A model generated the notes under the pieces. That model had not been told where the DNA came from and searched no databases. It worked only from the letters and a program-made list of their open reading frames with translations. The translations under genes were made by a program, and so were the position numbers. Shown here piece after piece: positions 46,051 to 53,563 of a stretch of 64,000 nucleotides of DNA. Source of the stretch: Rhodothermales bacterium (lineage in GTDB: Bacteria; Bacteroidota; Rhodothermia; Rhodothermales; UBA10348); NCBI GenBank assembly GCA_028284865.1, contig JANQQV010000008.1:62001-126000 (forward strand), given 5' to 3'. Each line of letters begins with the position of its first letter. The first letter of the stretch is position 1.

Positions 46051-47007
46051 TCAGTTGGCTGGCTTGAACGATTTCCGTTCGATGGTTGCAAGTTTGGCTT
46101 CAATTTCCGCACGACGCGGCTCATACCATTCCGGCAATTTCAGCGACGAGCCCAACTCGGCTACGCTCTCATCCGCCGTGAATCCGGGTTCATCGGTGGC
46201 CACTTCGTAGAGCACGCCCCCTGGCTCCCGGAAGTAGATGGAGTGGAAGTACTGACGATCCTGCACGGTTGTGACCTGCAGACCGGCGGCACGCAGCTTG
46301 TCCAAATATTCCAGCTGCTCGGTATCATCCACCGTTCGGAAGGCGATGTGATGGATGGAGCCGGCTCCGAATGCACCGCGCGCGGCGTCGGGAGCATGGC
46401 GGATATCGATATACAGTCCGCGGTCATTCGACGCCGCGCGGAATCGGTATCGATCGTCCTCCTGTCCGACAAACTCATAGCCCAGCTGGTCGACCAGCAC
46501 TTCGGCCGAAGGGGTGACCTCATTAAGCAAGAGCGTCACGCTGTGGAATCCACGCAGCGCATGCTCCTCCGGGATCGGGCCATCGGCCCAGTGCTGGATG
46601 GTGGCCGGGTCGTCCGAAGCGACCAGCTCGAGAACCATGCCGTCCGGATCCTGGAAGCGAAGCACACTGTCGCCAAAACGTTTGATCGGCCCTTCAAAGG
46701 TGATGTGACGGGCCATCAGGTGATCGATCCACCATCCCAGCGATGCTTTCGGGATGGCGTAGGCCATGGCAGACGTCTCGCCGGCTCCCACACGGCCGCG
46801 ATGCATGCCGCGCCACGGAAAGAAGGTCAGTGCCGTTCCGGGGGTACCGACTTCATCTCCATAGTAGAGATGGTAGGTGCCTGGGTCGTCGAAATTGACA
46901 GTCGTCTTGACCAGTCGCTGGCCGAGGACCTCGACATAGAAATCGATGTTGGCCTGCGGATCGGAGGCGACAGCGGTGATGTGATGAAGGCCTTGGATGC
47001 GTTCCAT
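46051..47007 (-). CDS. Glyoxalase-fold ring-cleaving dioxygenase (MhqE/MhqO-like)
   Basis: 318 residues with two VOC modules. The first starts MERIQGLHHITAVASDPQANIDFYVEVLG, the second around RGFHSVTLLLNEVTPSAEVLVDQLG. Metal ligands can be read as His in LHHITAV, His in IHHIAFRT and Glu in VLYEVATDEPGF. Related proteins are annotated as ring-cleaving dioxygenases for hydroquinone-type compounds; direct activity on this protein is inferred. Followed after two bases by the MhqD-like hydrolase. Upstream, 90 bases separate it from the PII-like gene with no terminator in sight, so read-through from that gene is possible. Confidence 0.88.
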   Translation of the reverse strand: MERIQGLHHITAVASDPQANIDFYVEVLGQRLVKTTVNFDDPGTYHLYYGDEVGTPGTALTFFPWRGMHRGRVGAGETSAMAYAIPKASLGWWIDHLMARHITFEGPIKRFGDSVLRFQDPDGMVLELVASDDPATIQHWADGPIPEEHALRGFHSVTLLLNEVTPSAEVLVDQLGYEFVGQEDDRYRFRAASNDRGLYIDIRHAPDAARGAFGAGSIHHIAFRTVDDTEQLEYLDKLRAAGLQVTTVQDRQYFHSIYFREPGGVLYEVATDEPGFTADESVAELGSSLKLPEWYEPRRAEIEAKLATIERKSFKPAN

Positions 47008-47097
47008 GGGGACACACGGGGAGTTTGCGATACGGGCCCTCTCTGTATCCCCAAGCGGCCTTTTGTAACAGTTCTCTGCTTCCGGCTGTCCCGTCTG

Positions 47098-47406
47098 TCA
47101 GATGTACTTTTCGCCGCGCACGACCGCCGCATCCTGCACGTACACGATGACGGCGTAGTGCTCGAAAAAGGTGTCGGCCACGTGATCCACGATTTTCTGC
47201 GCGACTTCCTCACTGACGAGTGCTTCGATCTTCATGTCCGGGCCCTCCCACTCGGACGCTCGAACGCCTCGTGAACCCTTCCCGGTAGTCTCGGTGAGGG
47301 TGTACCCCTTTGCACCCAGCTCCATCAATGTGCGCAGCAGCCGATCCTCCAGAAGGCGCTCGGCGATGATCGTGACAAGTTTCAGGGTGATGATGGAGTG
47401 ATGCAT
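47098..47406 (-). CDS. sbtB: PII-like protein, SbtB type
   Basis: 102 residues with the ferredoxin-like PII fold: ITLKLVTIIAERLLEDRLLRTLMELGAKGYTLTETTGKGSRGVRASEWEG and IVDHVADTFFEHYAVIVYVQDAAVV. The stretch TGKGSRGVR is the SbtB-type T-loop region; the Tyr uridylylation site of GlnB/GlnK is absent. In cyanobacteria SbtB is a trimer that senses adenine nucleotides (including cAMP) and inhibits the bicarbonate transporter SbtA. The sbtA gene lies 51 bases upstream on the same strand, which makes the assignment firm. Confidence 0.88.
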   Translation of the reverse strand: MHHSIITLKLVTIIAERLLEDRLLRTLMELGAKGYTLTETTGKGSRGVRASEWEGPDMKIEALVSEEVAQKIVDHVADTFFEHYAVIVYVQDAAVVRGEKYI

Positions 47407-47457
47407 GACAACGGGAATCAGAGTTCAGATCTGGCGGGCAGCGCGAAGAGGCAGGTG

Positions 47458-48423
47458 TTAGCCGATGAGCCACTCTGCCATTGCGTAGTACAAGGGAATC
47501 CCCAACGTGACATTGAAGGGGAAGGTGATGCCAAGCGAGCCGGTGAGGTAATACGTCGGATTGGCCTCGGGCAACGCAATACGCACAGCAGCTGGTGCGG
47601 CGATGTACGAGGCGCTCGATACCATGGCAGCAAGCACGGCTGCACCCGATACGGACAGTCCGGTGAATTGCGCGAGCCAGATGGTCAGCGCCCCATGCAG
47701 GATCGGCACGATAATGCCGAAGGCGACGAGGAAGAATCCAACCTCCTTCAAATCACGCAGTCTGCCAGCAGCCACGATGCCCATTTCCATCAGGAAGAGC
47801 ACGAGAGCTCCCTGGAATCCACTTTGGAAGAACGGCTCAACCGGCGCAAATCCTTCCGGCCCAACCAGGGCGCCGATGATCAGTCCACCTACCAGCAGGA
47901 TGACGCTGCGCCCGGATAGCACCTCGTGGAGGGCATCTTTCCAGGAGCCCGCGCGACCGTCCCTAGTGAAGGCAATCATGAGTGCGACGACGATGGCCGG
48001 AACCTCCAGGATGGCGACCAGGGCCGGCATGAAGCCTTCGGGGGTCCGGCCGGTCATCGTGCCGAAGGTGATGGCGACGATGAAGGTGACAGCAGAGACC
48101 GAACCGTAGTGCGCCGCGATGGCCGCAGAGTTGACCCGGTCCATGCGACCAAGTCGCCTGAGGATATTGTAGGCGATGATGGGCGTGACCAGCCCCAGGA
48201 ACAGCGTCAGTAGCGCCGGACCGATGAATACGGACACGGGCGTCTTGCTCAATTCGACGCCCCCCTTCAAGCCAATGGCCAGCAGGAGATAGATCGAGAG
48301 GCCATTGTACAGGGCGCTGGGCAGCTTGAGATCGCTGCGAACGAGCGCAGCAATGACACCCAGGACAAAAGCCAGAATGACGGGTGACAGCAGGTTGGCT
48401 GCCAGAACGCCCAGATTTTCCAT
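47458..48423 (-). CDS. sbtA: Sodium-dependent bicarbonate transporter SbtA
   Basis: 321 residues from the ATG at 48423, about ten membrane helices. SbtA (DUF897) landmarks: LLAIGLKGGVELS, NSAAIAAHYGSVSAVTF, PAIVVALMIAF between the two inverted halves, then FLMEMGIVAAGRL and MVSSASYIAAPAAVRIALPEANPTYYLTGSLGITFPFNVTLGIPLY. It imports bicarbonate with sodium. It shares an operon with the PII-like regulator downstream and lies 324 bases from the carbonic anhydrase gene upstream. The open frame back to 48495 covers promoter and leader sequence and is not used. Confidence 0.92.
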   Translation of the reverse strand: MENLGVLAANLLSPVILAFVLGVIAALVRSDLKLPSALYNGLSIYLLLAIGLKGGVELSKTPVSVFIGPALLTLFLGLVTPIIAYNILRRLGRMDRVNSAAIAAHYGSVSAVTFIVAITFGTMTGRTPEGFMPALVAILEVPAIVVALMIAFTRDGRAGSWKDALHEVLSGRSVILLVGGLIIGALVGPEGFAPVEPFFQSGFQGALVLFLMEMGIVAAGRLRDLKEVGFFLVAFGIIVPILHGALTIWLAQFTGLSVSGAAVLAAMVSSASYIAAPAAVRIALPEANPTYYLTGSLGITFPFNVTLGIPLYYAMAEWLIG

Positions 48424-48747
48424 GCGGAGTGGGTCAGGGAGAAGCGAAGACGCAACCGCTCCTTTTCGTGGAGCGGACGAGGTGTATGCCAACACCTCTG
48501 ACGTCCGGACGACCCAATATAATAGATGCGGTGGCGCGGTCCGGAATGGGCCGGTCCCACCACAAAGACAGCGGACATCTCTTGCCGGCCATCAACCCGG
48601 CATCCGCTGCCGGTTGGCTCAGTGAACTTGCTGGAGAACAAGGAGGAAAGGGGCGGTCAAGGATGGCACCAACCCGACCATCTCCAGCGAGCCAATGTCG
48701 CGCCAGATCTCAATTCAGTTCAGCGATCGGAAGACCGCTGAGCTGCC
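48424..48747. other. Gap between carbonic anhydrase and sbtA with promoter and leader hairpins
   Basis: No gene. On the minus strand TATTAT (48524-48519) with TTCCGG (48546-48541) at 16-base spacing is a fair promoter for sbtA. The resulting ~90-base leader would hold two perfect hairpins: AGGTGT/ACACCT (48497-48480, 6 bp) and CCGCTCC/GGAGCGG (48476-48456, 7 bp) about 32 bases before the ATG. A 6-bp hairpin, TCAGCG/CGCTGA, just after the carbonic anhydrase stop (about 48720-48741) lacks a T tract. Confidence 0.45.
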
Positions 48748-49458
48748 TTAGTCGGCATCAACGAGGGTCACTTTACCCGTTGACACGTCGTACATGGCAC
48801 CGACGACCATGACATCACCGCTCTCTACCAGGCCGGCGATGACTGGGCTGCGATCCAGGATATTCTGAACCGTCATGGCGACGTTGTTGTGGGCGACTTT
48901 GTTGACGAACGCTGCATTCTGCGAATTGCGTGGGCCTTCAATCTGCGTTGCATATACGGCAGGAGCGATGTTGCTCAGCGTCTGCGTCAGGTTACCCAGC
49001 TCAACGTTGTCACAGGCGCCTTTAACTGCTCCACACTCCGTGTGTCCGAGAACCATGATGAGCTTGGAACCAGCAGCAGCCGTAGCAAACTCCATGGAGC
49101 CCAGGATGTCTGCGTTGACGAAGTTACCTGCGATGCGTGGGGAGAAAATGTCTCCAAGGCCCTGATCGAACACCAGCTCCGGCGGAACGCGGGAGTCGAT
49201 GCAGCTCAGGATGACGGAATGCGGATACTGTCCTGCGCCGGTGATGGACACCTGTTCAGTCAGATCGCGCTCATACATGGTGCCGTTGAGAAAACGCTCA
49301 TTTCCGGCCATGAGAGCATCAAGTGCGGCCTGAGGGGTCAGTGCAGCCTGGGTTTCTGCGGTCTGCGTGACAGCCTGGGCCTGCACGAACGCAGGAACAG
49401 CAAACAGAGAGGCCAGCACGAGAAACGTTCCGGCAAGGCGCATGCGTAGTGTAGTCAT
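48748..49458 (-). CDS. Exported beta-class carbonic anhydrase
   Basis: 236 residues from the ATG at 49458. The first ~28 residues are a signal peptide (RLAGTFLVLASLFAVPAFVQAQ), so the enzyme should be periplasmic. The beta-CA zinc site is intact: LSCIDSRVPPE (Cys, Asp-Arg dyad) and GHTECGAVKGA (His and Cys). It interconverts CO2 and bicarbonate. With SbtA and SbtB downstream on the same strand, it can be read as making bicarbonate outside the inner membrane for uptake, or trapping leaking CO2. An attenuator-like leader precedes it (49527-49680). Confidence 0.93.
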   Translation of the reverse strand: MTTLRMRLAGTFLVLASLFAVPAFVQAQAVTQTAETQAALTPQAALDALMAGNERFLNGTMYERDLTEQVSITGAGQYPHSVILSCIDSRVPPELVFDQGLGDIFSPRIAGNFVNADILGSMEFATAAAGSKLIMVLGHTECGAVKGACDNVELGNLTQTLSNIAPAVYATQIEGPRNSQNAAFVNKVAHNNVAMTVQNILDRSPVIAGLVESGDVMVVGAMYDVSTGKVTLVDAD

Positions 49459-49526
49459 GAGTCTTCCATCAATGATGGGATGAAGATGTGGTGGTAATGG
49501 GTGTGATGTTGGGACAACAGGGCAAT

Positions 49527-49680
49527 AAAAAAGCCGACACACGACGATCCCTCGTCGAATGCCGGCTCACCATCGTCACGCTTGCTCACAACAGTGAGCC
49601 CGCAGTTGGCTGGTCCGCCTTAGTTGTCAATCACTGATCCGTATCGAACACCCCGTGAGGGACGTCGCCCCGGATCTGCT
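49527..49680 (-). promoter_or_regulatory. Attenuator-like structured leader of the carbonic anhydrase gene
   Basis: On the minus strand, upstream of the ATG at 49458: a helix GATCCG/CGGATC (49676-49671 with 49641-49636) enclosing a GC-rich hairpin region; GGCTCAC (49600-49594), which can pair with GTGAGC (49589-49584, tetraloop) or with GTGAGCC (49570-49564); then a terminator, AGCCG/CGGCT plus CGACGA/TCGTCG (49567-49532), followed by TTTTTT (49532-49527). Pairing of the first arm with the third would break the base of the terminator stem, the classical antiterminator arrangement. TTGACA (49630-49625) has no matching -10. No known riboswitch class is recognised. Confidence 0.5.
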
Positions 49681-49692
49681 AATTGGATGCTG

Positions 49693-49721
49693 AAAAAGCG
49701 CTTTTCGTTTCCTGAAAAGCG
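49693..49721 (-). terminator. Intrinsic terminator after the MpsC-like gene
   Basis: Perfect 8-bp stem CGCTTTTC/GAAAAGCG (49721-49714 with 49706-49699, 7-base loop) followed on the minus strand by CTTTTTC. It lies 53 bases past the stop of the DUF2294 gene, so the second terminator further on, at 49527-49573, most likely belongs to the carbonic anhydrase leader. Confidence 0.65.
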
Positions 49722-49773
49722 TTGAAAACACCTTGAAACCGGAATCGACCAATGATCGATTTCGCAATCCGTG

Positions 49774-50136
49774 TCAGTCGTCGAATCGCGATTCGAGATC
49801 GCCTTCCATCGAAAAAACGAAGACACTTTCGCCCGTCCGGGAGCTGATGTCCGTGTGCATCGACTTGACGGGCAGCCCGACACTTTCTTCAACCAGCTTC
49901 TTGATCAGCTCGTCCGAACCTTCAATCAGCTTCGTCCGCATGCGTTTGAACAGCTCCACTCCGGACGCATCTTGACTCAACTGGATTTCAGCCTGACTCA
50001 TCCCTGCTGTCAACCGGATAATCACCATATCCTGATAGATATGGGTTCGAGCGACTTTGGGGCCTCGGCCCAGGAACTCACGCTTGAATCGTGAGAGGGC
50101 TTCGGTAACCGATGCTTCTGCTTGTCCTTTTGTCAT
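49774..50136 (-). CDS. DUF2294 / MpsC family protein
   Basis: 120 residues from the ATG at 50136, which gives the typical N-terminus MTKGQAEASVTEALSRFKREFLGRGP. Further family landmarks: VARTHIYQDMVIIRLTAGMSQAEIQLSQ, LIKKLVEESVGLPVKSMHTDISSRTGESVFVFSM. The family (PF10057) includes MpsC, the third gene of the staphylococcal mpsABC operon, whose MpsAB part takes up bicarbonate. No MpsA or MpsB homologue is present; instead the gene follows a ChrA transporter by 66 bases and precedes the carbonic anhydrase-SbtA-SbtB genes. Soluble, no signal peptide. The molecular role is unknown. Confidence 0.82.
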   Translation of the reverse strand: MTKGQAEASVTEALSRFKREFLGRGPKVARTHIYQDMVIIRLTAGMSQAEIQLSQDASGVELFKRMRTKLIEGSDELIKKLVEESVGLPVKSMHTDISSRTGESVFVFSMEGDLESRFDD

Positions 50137-50202
50137 GACATTGAGTGTCCAAAATGACTTCGAGATTACACTGATCAAAGGCTCGAATACCAAACCGAGG
50201 AA

Positions 50203-51447
50203 TCAGAACGCAACAGAAGCGACCCATCCTGCCACGGCACCCCCGGCCACAATCCAGACGGAGCCCAAGCGAAACCTGAAAACCGCGATGGCCGCTAGCC
50301 CGGCTACGATCAGGGCTTCGGACGTCACAAGGACCTCCTGCCCAAGCTCGATAGTCACCGCGGCCATCAATGCCACGGCCGACGCATTCACCGCGTCAAG
50401 GAAGCACGAAAACCAGAGCGACGAGCGCAATCTGGGAATCAGAGGATTGAGGATGCCCACGAGGACGAATGCAGGGAGGAAAATGCCGAGCGTGGCGACC
50501 AAGGCTCCGGGCACCCCATCGATGAGGTACCCAATGAACGTGGCTGTCGACAAAACGGGACCGGGAGTGAATTGCCCGATAGCAACTGCGTCCAGAAGCT
50601 GGGACTGAGAAATCCAGCCAAGATCTTGCACCAGCCCCCCTTCGAGGAAGGCGATGAGCACATAGCCACTTCCGTACAGGACAGATCCGACCTTGAGGAA
50701 AAACCAGCCCAGCTTCCACAACGAAACCGTCGCCCCGACGGAAATCGCCGCCCCGGTCACAACGGACGCACTTCGCCCAGGAGTCGTCATGAACATCAAG
50801 GGCAACCACCGCTCGGCCGTATCGGATCGATCTCCGTGGGCCCGCAGCCACAGCATTCCGACAACTCCGCCAGCCAGAAGACAAACGATCTCTCCGTATC
50901 CCGCCAATACACCGGAGGCAACTACGATGGCCACTACCACCAGTCGCCAGCCACTCATCGCTTTGCGGCCCAGTTTCCAGAGCGCAGAGAGAATGATGAC
51001 CAGAACGGCCGGCTTGATGCCCATCAGAAAAGGCTCGACTGCGGGAAGACTCCCGAACTGGACATAGAACCACGCCGCCAGTCCCGTCAGGGTGACCGCC
51101 GGCAAGATGAAACTGCCCCCCGCAACCACGAGTCCCCTCCATCCGGCACGCTCGTACCCGATGTGCATCATCATTTCCGTGGAGTTCGGGCCCGGAATCA
51201 GGTTGGTCGCACCAACCAGATCAAGGAAGTGCCCATGGGACATCCATGAACGACGTGAGACAACCTCATCCTCCAGCATCGCAATGTGTGCGGCGGGGCC
51301 ACCGAACGCGATCAGTCCGAGCTTGGAAAACAGTCGAGTCAGCTCTGACAAACGACCTGATCGTGTGGCTGGACCAGGGCCGGCGCCTTCCGCATTGGTG
51401 TCGGAACGGTGCGTATCGCGCGATTCAACAGGATTGGAGGCGTCCAT
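50203..51447 (-). CDS. ChrA (chromate ion transporter) family protein, two-domain
   Basis: 414 residues, the long two-domain form. Each half starts with the family motif set: KLGLIAFGGPAAHIAMLEDE ... NLIPGPNSTEMMMHIGYERAG in the first, and KVGSVLYGSGYVLIAFLEGG ... IGQFTPGPVLSTATFIGYLIDGVPG in the second. A ~35-residue hydrophilic N-terminal tail (Ser/Thr/Gly-rich) precedes. Classical members export chromate; some Chr proteins in sulfur-oxidising gammaproteobacteria have been proposed as inorganic carbon transporters. The neighbourhood here favours the second idea, as inference. Likely co-transcribed with the DUF2294 gene. Confidence 0.9.
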   Translation of the reverse strand: MDASNPVESRDTHRSDTNAEGAGPGPATRSGRLSELTRLFSKLGLIAFGGPAAHIAMLEDEVVSRRSWMSHGHFLDLVGATNLIPGPNSTEMMMHIGYERAGWRGLVVAGGSFILPAVTLTGLAAWFYVQFGSLPAVEPFLMGIKPAVLVIILSALWKLGRKAMSGWRLVVVAIVVASGVLAGYGEIVCLLAGGVVGMLWLRAHGDRSDTAERWLPLMFMTTPGRSASVVTGAAISVGATVSLWKLGWFFLKVGSVLYGSGYVLIAFLEGGLVQDLGWISQSQLLDAVAIGQFTPGPVLSTATFIGYLIDGVPGALVATLGIFLPAFVLVGILNPLIPRLRSSLWFSCFLDAVNASAVALMAAVTIELGQEVLVTSEALIVAGLAAIAVFRFRLGSVWIVAGGAVAGWVASVAF

Positions 51448-51539
51448 TGCGGGGAGGCATTCAACAGGTCATGCGTCCATCCAATGTACGTGCTTTCAAT
51501 CAGCTATCAGGAAGCTTTCTGGAAGCTGACGCGTCGCTC

Positions 51540-52910
51540 TCAAATGGCCGAATGAACCACCCCGTTCAACAGTGTTTTCGCTTCGCGTGTATCGATTTGC
51601 GCCTCCAGTTGGGTCAGCATGCTCAACATGCCGGCCAGTAGCCGATTGACGAATACAAAGTGCTTCGACCCGACCGGCTGCCTGTTCTTGAATGCCTCGC
51701 GCCCGGTCAGCTGCGGAATCACGCTCTGGAATTGCTGCAGGAGTTGCCCGGATCCAAAGTCGTACACATCCTGGCTGTACAGCGATTCGATTACCCCTCC
51801 CAGCGTATCCAACAAGTCGATGTAGAACGCGCGACCGTCATCGTCCAGACCCGATGGAAGCATCTCGAGTGCGTGATACGAATCCATCATGGCGTCTTCG
51901 TCACCTGCCATTCGGGCGTGATACAAGCGAACAAGGCCGTCACGGAAGGCCAACGGAAACGTCTTGATGCATCCGAAATCCAGTAGACCCAGCTTTCCGT
52001 CTTCCCGGAACAGGAAATTGCCGGGATGGGCATCGGCGTGCACCCGCAGGGAATCGCCGACGACTTGCTCATGTACGGCGTCCCAAAGGAGTTGACCGTA
52101 ACGGTTGCGATCCTCCTGGGTTGGTTCGGTGGCGATCCATTCCTTGAGGTGCATACCGTCGAGGTGTGTCATGGTCAGCACACGCTCGGTCGTCAATTCC
52201 GGAATCCAACGCGGCGTCACAATCTGGCTGCCTTCGAATCGCTGGGCGAATTCCTCGATGTTCGCCCCCTCCATACGGTAGTCGGTCTCCTCCATCATGC
52301 GGTCCCGGACTTCGCCCAGGTACGGATCAATGACCTCCTTGTCCACGAAACGACCAGCCAGTCCTCTCAACAACCGGAGATCCGAATCCACGCTCTCACG
52401 CACATTCGGGTACTGCACCTTGACGACCACTTTGGTGCCGTCTTTCAGCCGAGCCGGGTGGACCTGGCCCAGTGAAGCGGCGGCAGAGGCCGTCGACGAG
52501 AACTCGGCAAACACCGATTCAGGCGGCGCATCAAATGCCTGTGTAACCAGGCGGCGAACCAATGCCGGCCCCATGGCGGGCACGTCGTACTGCGCTCGCG
52601 AAAGGACATCGGCAAACTGCTCGGGCAGAAACCCCGGCTCCATGCTCAGGCCCTGCGCCATCTTGAGCGCGGTGCCACGCAGCTTGGAGAGCTCCGTGAA
52701 CAAATCCTCGGCGTTGCGCGAGTGCAATTCCTTGCGCGCGTTTTCGCGCGAAGCCCCGGTGGCCCGGCGAGACAGGTAGCGGGCATAGTTCTTGCCCATT
52801 TTGACGCCCGCCTTGGCGGCGGTCAAACCGCGCTCCCGAGCACCTCCGGGTGGAGCATCCTGACCCTTCGGATGGGCAGCATCGTGTGTCATCGCTGGAT
52901 CAGTTGCCAT
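51540..52910 (-). CDS. ABC1 atypical kinase (AarF/UbiB family)
   Basis: 456 residues from the ATG at 52910, which has a good ribosome-binding site (AAGGAGAT) and overlaps the end of the upstream gene by 11 bases. Family motifs: KMAQGLSMEPGFLPEQFADVLSRAQ (KxGQ-like, here KMAQ), the Ala-rich loop ASAAASLGQVHPARL, Lys in KVVVKVQYP, catalytic HADAHPGNFLF and metal-binding LLDFGCIK. UbiB-type proteins support quinone or isoprenoid lipid metabolism through an ATPase activity. The partner gene upstream is probably functionally linked. Confidence 0.92.
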   Translation of the reverse strand: MATDPAMTHDAAHPKGQDAPPGGARERGLTAAKAGVKMGKNYARYLSRRATGASRENARKELHSRNAEDLFTELSKLRGTALKMAQGLSMEPGFLPEQFADVLSRAQYDVPAMGPALVRRLVTQAFDAPPESVFAEFSSTASAAASLGQVHPARLKDGTKVVVKVQYPNVRESVDSDLRLLRGLAGRFVDKEVIDPYLGEVRDRMMEETDYRMEGANIEEFAQRFEGSQIVTPRWIPELTTERVLTMTHLDGMHLKEWIATEPTQEDRNRYGQLLWDAVHEQVVGDSLRVHADAHPGNFLFREDGKLGLLDFGCIKTFPLAFRDGLVRLYHARMAGDEDAMMDSYHALEMLPSGLDDDGRAFYIDLLDTLGGVIESLYSQDVYDFGSGQLLQQFQSVIPQLTGREAFKNRQPVGSKHFVFVNRLLAGMLSMLTQLEAQIDTREAKTLLNGVVHSAI

Positions 52911-53502
52911 CCTTATCTCCTTCTTCCGAATTGTCTTCATCGGACGCCTGCGACTCGTCCGTATCGAACCAGGACTGAATGATCGGCAGGCGATCCAATG
53001 GCAGGTAGCCCGCCTCGATGCTGTAGCGAAGCACGTCGACGACCTGTGATGGAATCGGGGTAGACCACACGCTGGAAAGCACCGTCAGTACGCGATCAGC
53101 CAGTGCCGTGCTGCGCTCCCGTTCATTGGAGTCGTCCTCCAGAGAGGCCTGGATGAGCTGAACCATGGTCTCGGCGACGACAGCCCGGTTCGGGGCCAGT
53201 TCAGCCAACCAGCGATTCACGCCGCTGACATCTGAAGAGGCACCAATAACGGGAAGCGTCTCACGAAGCTTGTCCTGGAAGGGCGAAAACCAGCCGGACG
53301 CTTCCCGACGGAATGCCCCGGAGGGCGTATCTGCATCCTCGGACGTCGCAACCTCTTCAACCGCATCGAGAAGGATGAAGAAGAATGCAGACAAGCGTTC
53401 GGACAGCGGCCAGTCAGCTGCTTCCGGAATACTCTCGAGCTGTTCGCGCGCGGTGGGGACCGCGTCGGCGAAGGCTGTTCCTGTTCTTCTGGATGTCGTC
53501 AT
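52900..53502 (-). CDS. Helical protein co-encoded with ABC1 kinase (TetR C-terminal-like?)
   Basis: 200 residues from the ATG at 53502. All-helical pattern: WPLSERLSAFFFILLDAVEEVAT, a middle region with VSGVNRWLAELAPNRAVVAETMVQLIQASLED, then SSVWSTPIPSQVVDVLRYSIEAGYLPLDRLPIIQSWF and an acidic tail (ESQASDEDNSEEGDKDGN). The layout recalls the ligand-binding C-terminal half of TetR-family regulators, but there is no helix-turn-helix in front. It overlaps the ABC1 kinase gene by 11 bases, so its role is probably tied to it. Not recognised with certainty. Confidence 0.65.
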   Translation of the reverse strand: MTTSRRTGTAFADAVPTAREQLESIPEAADWPLSERLSAFFFILLDAVEEVATSEDADTPSGAFRREASGWFSPFQDKLRETLPVIGASSDVSGVNRWLAELAPNRAVVAETMVQLIQASLEDDSNERERSTALADRVLTVLSSVWSTPIPSQVVDVLRYSIEAGYLPLDRLPIIQSWFDTDESQASDEDNSEEGDKDGN

Positions 53503-53563
53503 GGGACCAATATGAGTAAAGTGTTGCACGCGTAACGCTGTGCCTGCGCAATGCTGTGGTAGA

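Noticed and set aside
48660-48810. Small plus-strand gene after an AAGGAGG-like sequence near 48640
   Set aside because: The GGAGG is about 18 bases from the ATG at 48663, the frame runs into the 3' end of the carbonic anhydrase gene antisense, and the product has no protein-like pattern.
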